The notes beneath the pieces are model-generated. The model was not told the origin of the DNA. It searched no databases and worked only from the letters and a program-made list of their open reading frames with translations. Source: Clostridia bacterium (GTDB taxonomy: Bacteria; Bacillota; Clostridia; Christensenellales; Aristaeellaceae). From it: DNA of 64,000 nucleotides. The position numbers were made by a program, and so were the translations under genes. Where the stretch lies: positions 1 to 64,000 of the forward strand of contig JAFXZO010000086.1 in assembly GCA_017541205.1 (NCBI GenBank), in the 5' to 3' direction. This document shows positions 62,970 through 64,000 of this stretch, piece by piece (the stretch's first letter is position 1; each line of letters begins with the position of its first letter).

Positions 62970-64000
62970 GCGAAAAAACCAAAGAAAAGCCATCCGTCCG
63001 TTCCCGGATCGTGCCGATTGTGCTGTTCATCCTGGCCGGAATCCTGCTGGTGGCCTCCGTCAGCGGCTACGCGCTGCAGGGCACGCAGGAGAGCAAGGCC
63101 AATCTGGACGATATGCGCACCAGCGCCGTTTTGCACGCCGCGTCCGAAGGGCTGATCAACTCCATCGCCCAGCAGGCGCGCGCCGATAAGCTGGCCGAGC
63201 TGCGCAAGGACAAGAATTTCCGCAAGCGCGGCCTGGACGAAGTGAACGAAATCTGCGACGGCGCGATGAACGAAGCCCGCGCGGAAGCGGAAAAGCTGTA
63301 CGCGAACCCCGTCGTGCAGGACAAGCCCGCGCTGGAAAGCGCCATTATTGCGTATGAAACGGCGCTGGCCGCGTCCGGCTCCCTGTCCCAGGACGAGCGT
63401 GCCGCCTACGCGGATCTCTATATCCAATTGGTGGACAACATTTCCGACTGGAAGGCCCTCGCCGCGGACGGGATGGACGACGACGCGGTGATCGCCGCCC
63501 TCGGCAAAACCGCGCCCGATCTTTTGAAGGATGAAAACGCCCATCTCCGGGCCGGCTTCGTGCGCCTTGCGCGCGATATGGCCGTCAAGCAGCAGGCCAA
63601 GGAGGACGCCGAAAGCCAGAACCAGCTTTTGACCGTCCTGGCCACCGCGGTGCCCGACTGGAACGAATACGCGGGGCTGGACAAGGACGCGCTGTGGGAA
63701 AAGCTGACGGCGGAGCTGCCCGAAATCGCCGCCGGGGAAAAATTTAAGGACGCGCTGCTTTCCGACGCGCTCGCCCGCGTCGAAGCCGCGCAAAAGGGCG
63801 AAACCCTGTCTGCCCCCGCCGAAAGTGAAGCCGGGGCGGAAACCGTGAGCGAAACCCAGGCGGATTACCGGTATTTCGCCGCCACGGAGGATCTGGCCCA
63901 GAAGGAGCTGGCGGAAAACGCCGCCTATGATGCGCTGTACGCACAGCTGGTGACCATCATTCCCGATCTGGGCACGCTGAGCAGCAAGCTGCAGGGCACG
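62966..64000 (+). CDS. ABC importer permease with long extracytoplasmic N-terminal domain (runs off right edge)
   Basis: 345 codons to the window edge. One N-terminal membrane segment (about 15-36, IVPIVLFILAGILLVASVSG) is followed by about 300 mostly helical, hydrophilic residues rich in A, E, D and K, and by no further membrane segment before the edge. Position after the ATPase gene, with a four-base overlap, identifies it as the permease. Family members have their channel segments later in the protein. The large domain before them is unusual. Confidence 0.75.
   Translation, partial: MSEKTKEKPSVRSRIVPIVLFILAGILLVASVSGYALQGTQESKANLDDMRTSAVLHAASEGLINSIAQQARADKLAELRKDKNFRKRGLDEVNEICDGAMNEARAEAEKLYANPVVQDKPALESAIIAYETALAASGSLSQDERAAYADLYIQLVDNISDWKALAADGMDDDAVIAALGKTAPDLLKDENAHLRAGFVRLARDMAVKQQAKEDAESQNQLLTVLATAVPDWNEYAGLDKDALWEKLTAELPEIAAGEKFKDALLSDALARVEAAQKGETLSAPAESEAGAETVSETQADYRYFAATEDLAQKELAENAAYDALYAQLVTIIPDLGTLSSKLQGT

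Overview
The window looks like a chromosomal segment of a GC-rich, anaerobic Bacillota (Clostridia-type) bacterium living on plant polysaccharides, probably in a gut or rumen. The evidence is the firmicute order yybS-rplI-dnaB, a cysteine T-box in front of cysE, PadR/HAAS-type regulation, strong TTGACA-N17-TATAAT promoters, a Tn4451-like mobilizable element and many sugar ABC importers. No tRNA, rRNA or CRISPR array was seen.

Left flank (1-18,280). A truncated sugar-binding protein gene leaves the window on the left. Then come a ytfQ-ytfR-ytfT-yjfF type importer operon, a two-gene XRE regulator/nucleotidyltransferase pair under a palindromic promoter (possible toxin-antitoxin), a convergent pair of GlpA/GlpB-like FAD oxidoreductases, a PadR regulator with a HAAS/DUF4097 partner (preceded by a decayed duplicate of the PadR promoter and gene start), yybS-rplI-dnaB, and a secreted protein of unknown function. 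A palindromic array of small hairpins and a tandem repeat lead into a consensus promoter, a cysteine-type T-box leader and cysE.

Mobile island (about 18,343-49,901). cysE and cysS, which are neighbours in many Bacillota, are separated by about 31.6 kb. The insert begins and ends with arms of about 50 bp that are imperfect inverted repeats of each other (40 of 50 aligned columns identical) and meet at CCGG. This is the arrangement expected of the two half-sites of a serine-recombinase attP. Inside, from the left, are a serine recombinase, a small protein, and an XRE-DUF5071 regulator with divergent promoters and paired operators. Next is a leftward operon of 16 genes running from a perfect promoter at 45,075-45,103 down to 21,997. 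The right end carries mobilization and maintenance genes: relaxase, DUF3847, ParR-like, ParM-like and TnpV.

The 16-gene cargo is a pectin and rhamnogalacturonan utilization locus. It encodes GH43, GH95, GH28, GH105, a CE8-CE12 fusion esterase, a CE12 esterase and a beta-lactamase-fold hydrolase, all without signal peptides. It also encodes two ABC importers without their own ATPase. One importer has a 989-residue binding protein with carbohydrate-binding-like modules and sits with three poorly understood envelope proteins (NHL-TPR, YIP1, DUF5696). The combined picture is uptake of large pectic oligosaccharides followed by cytoplasmic breakdown, on a transferable element.

Right flank (49,940-64,000). 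cysS and an Eis-like acetyltransferase are followed by a second hairpin-array element with perfect 23-bp terminal inverted repeats and a YARHG/SH3 secreted protein. A leftward operon encodes a zinc dehydrogenase, an amidohydrolase, an AraM/EgsA-type dehydrogenase and a GH2 enzyme. A divergent DUF3798 binding protein, sugar ABC ATPase and permease operon runs off the right edge.
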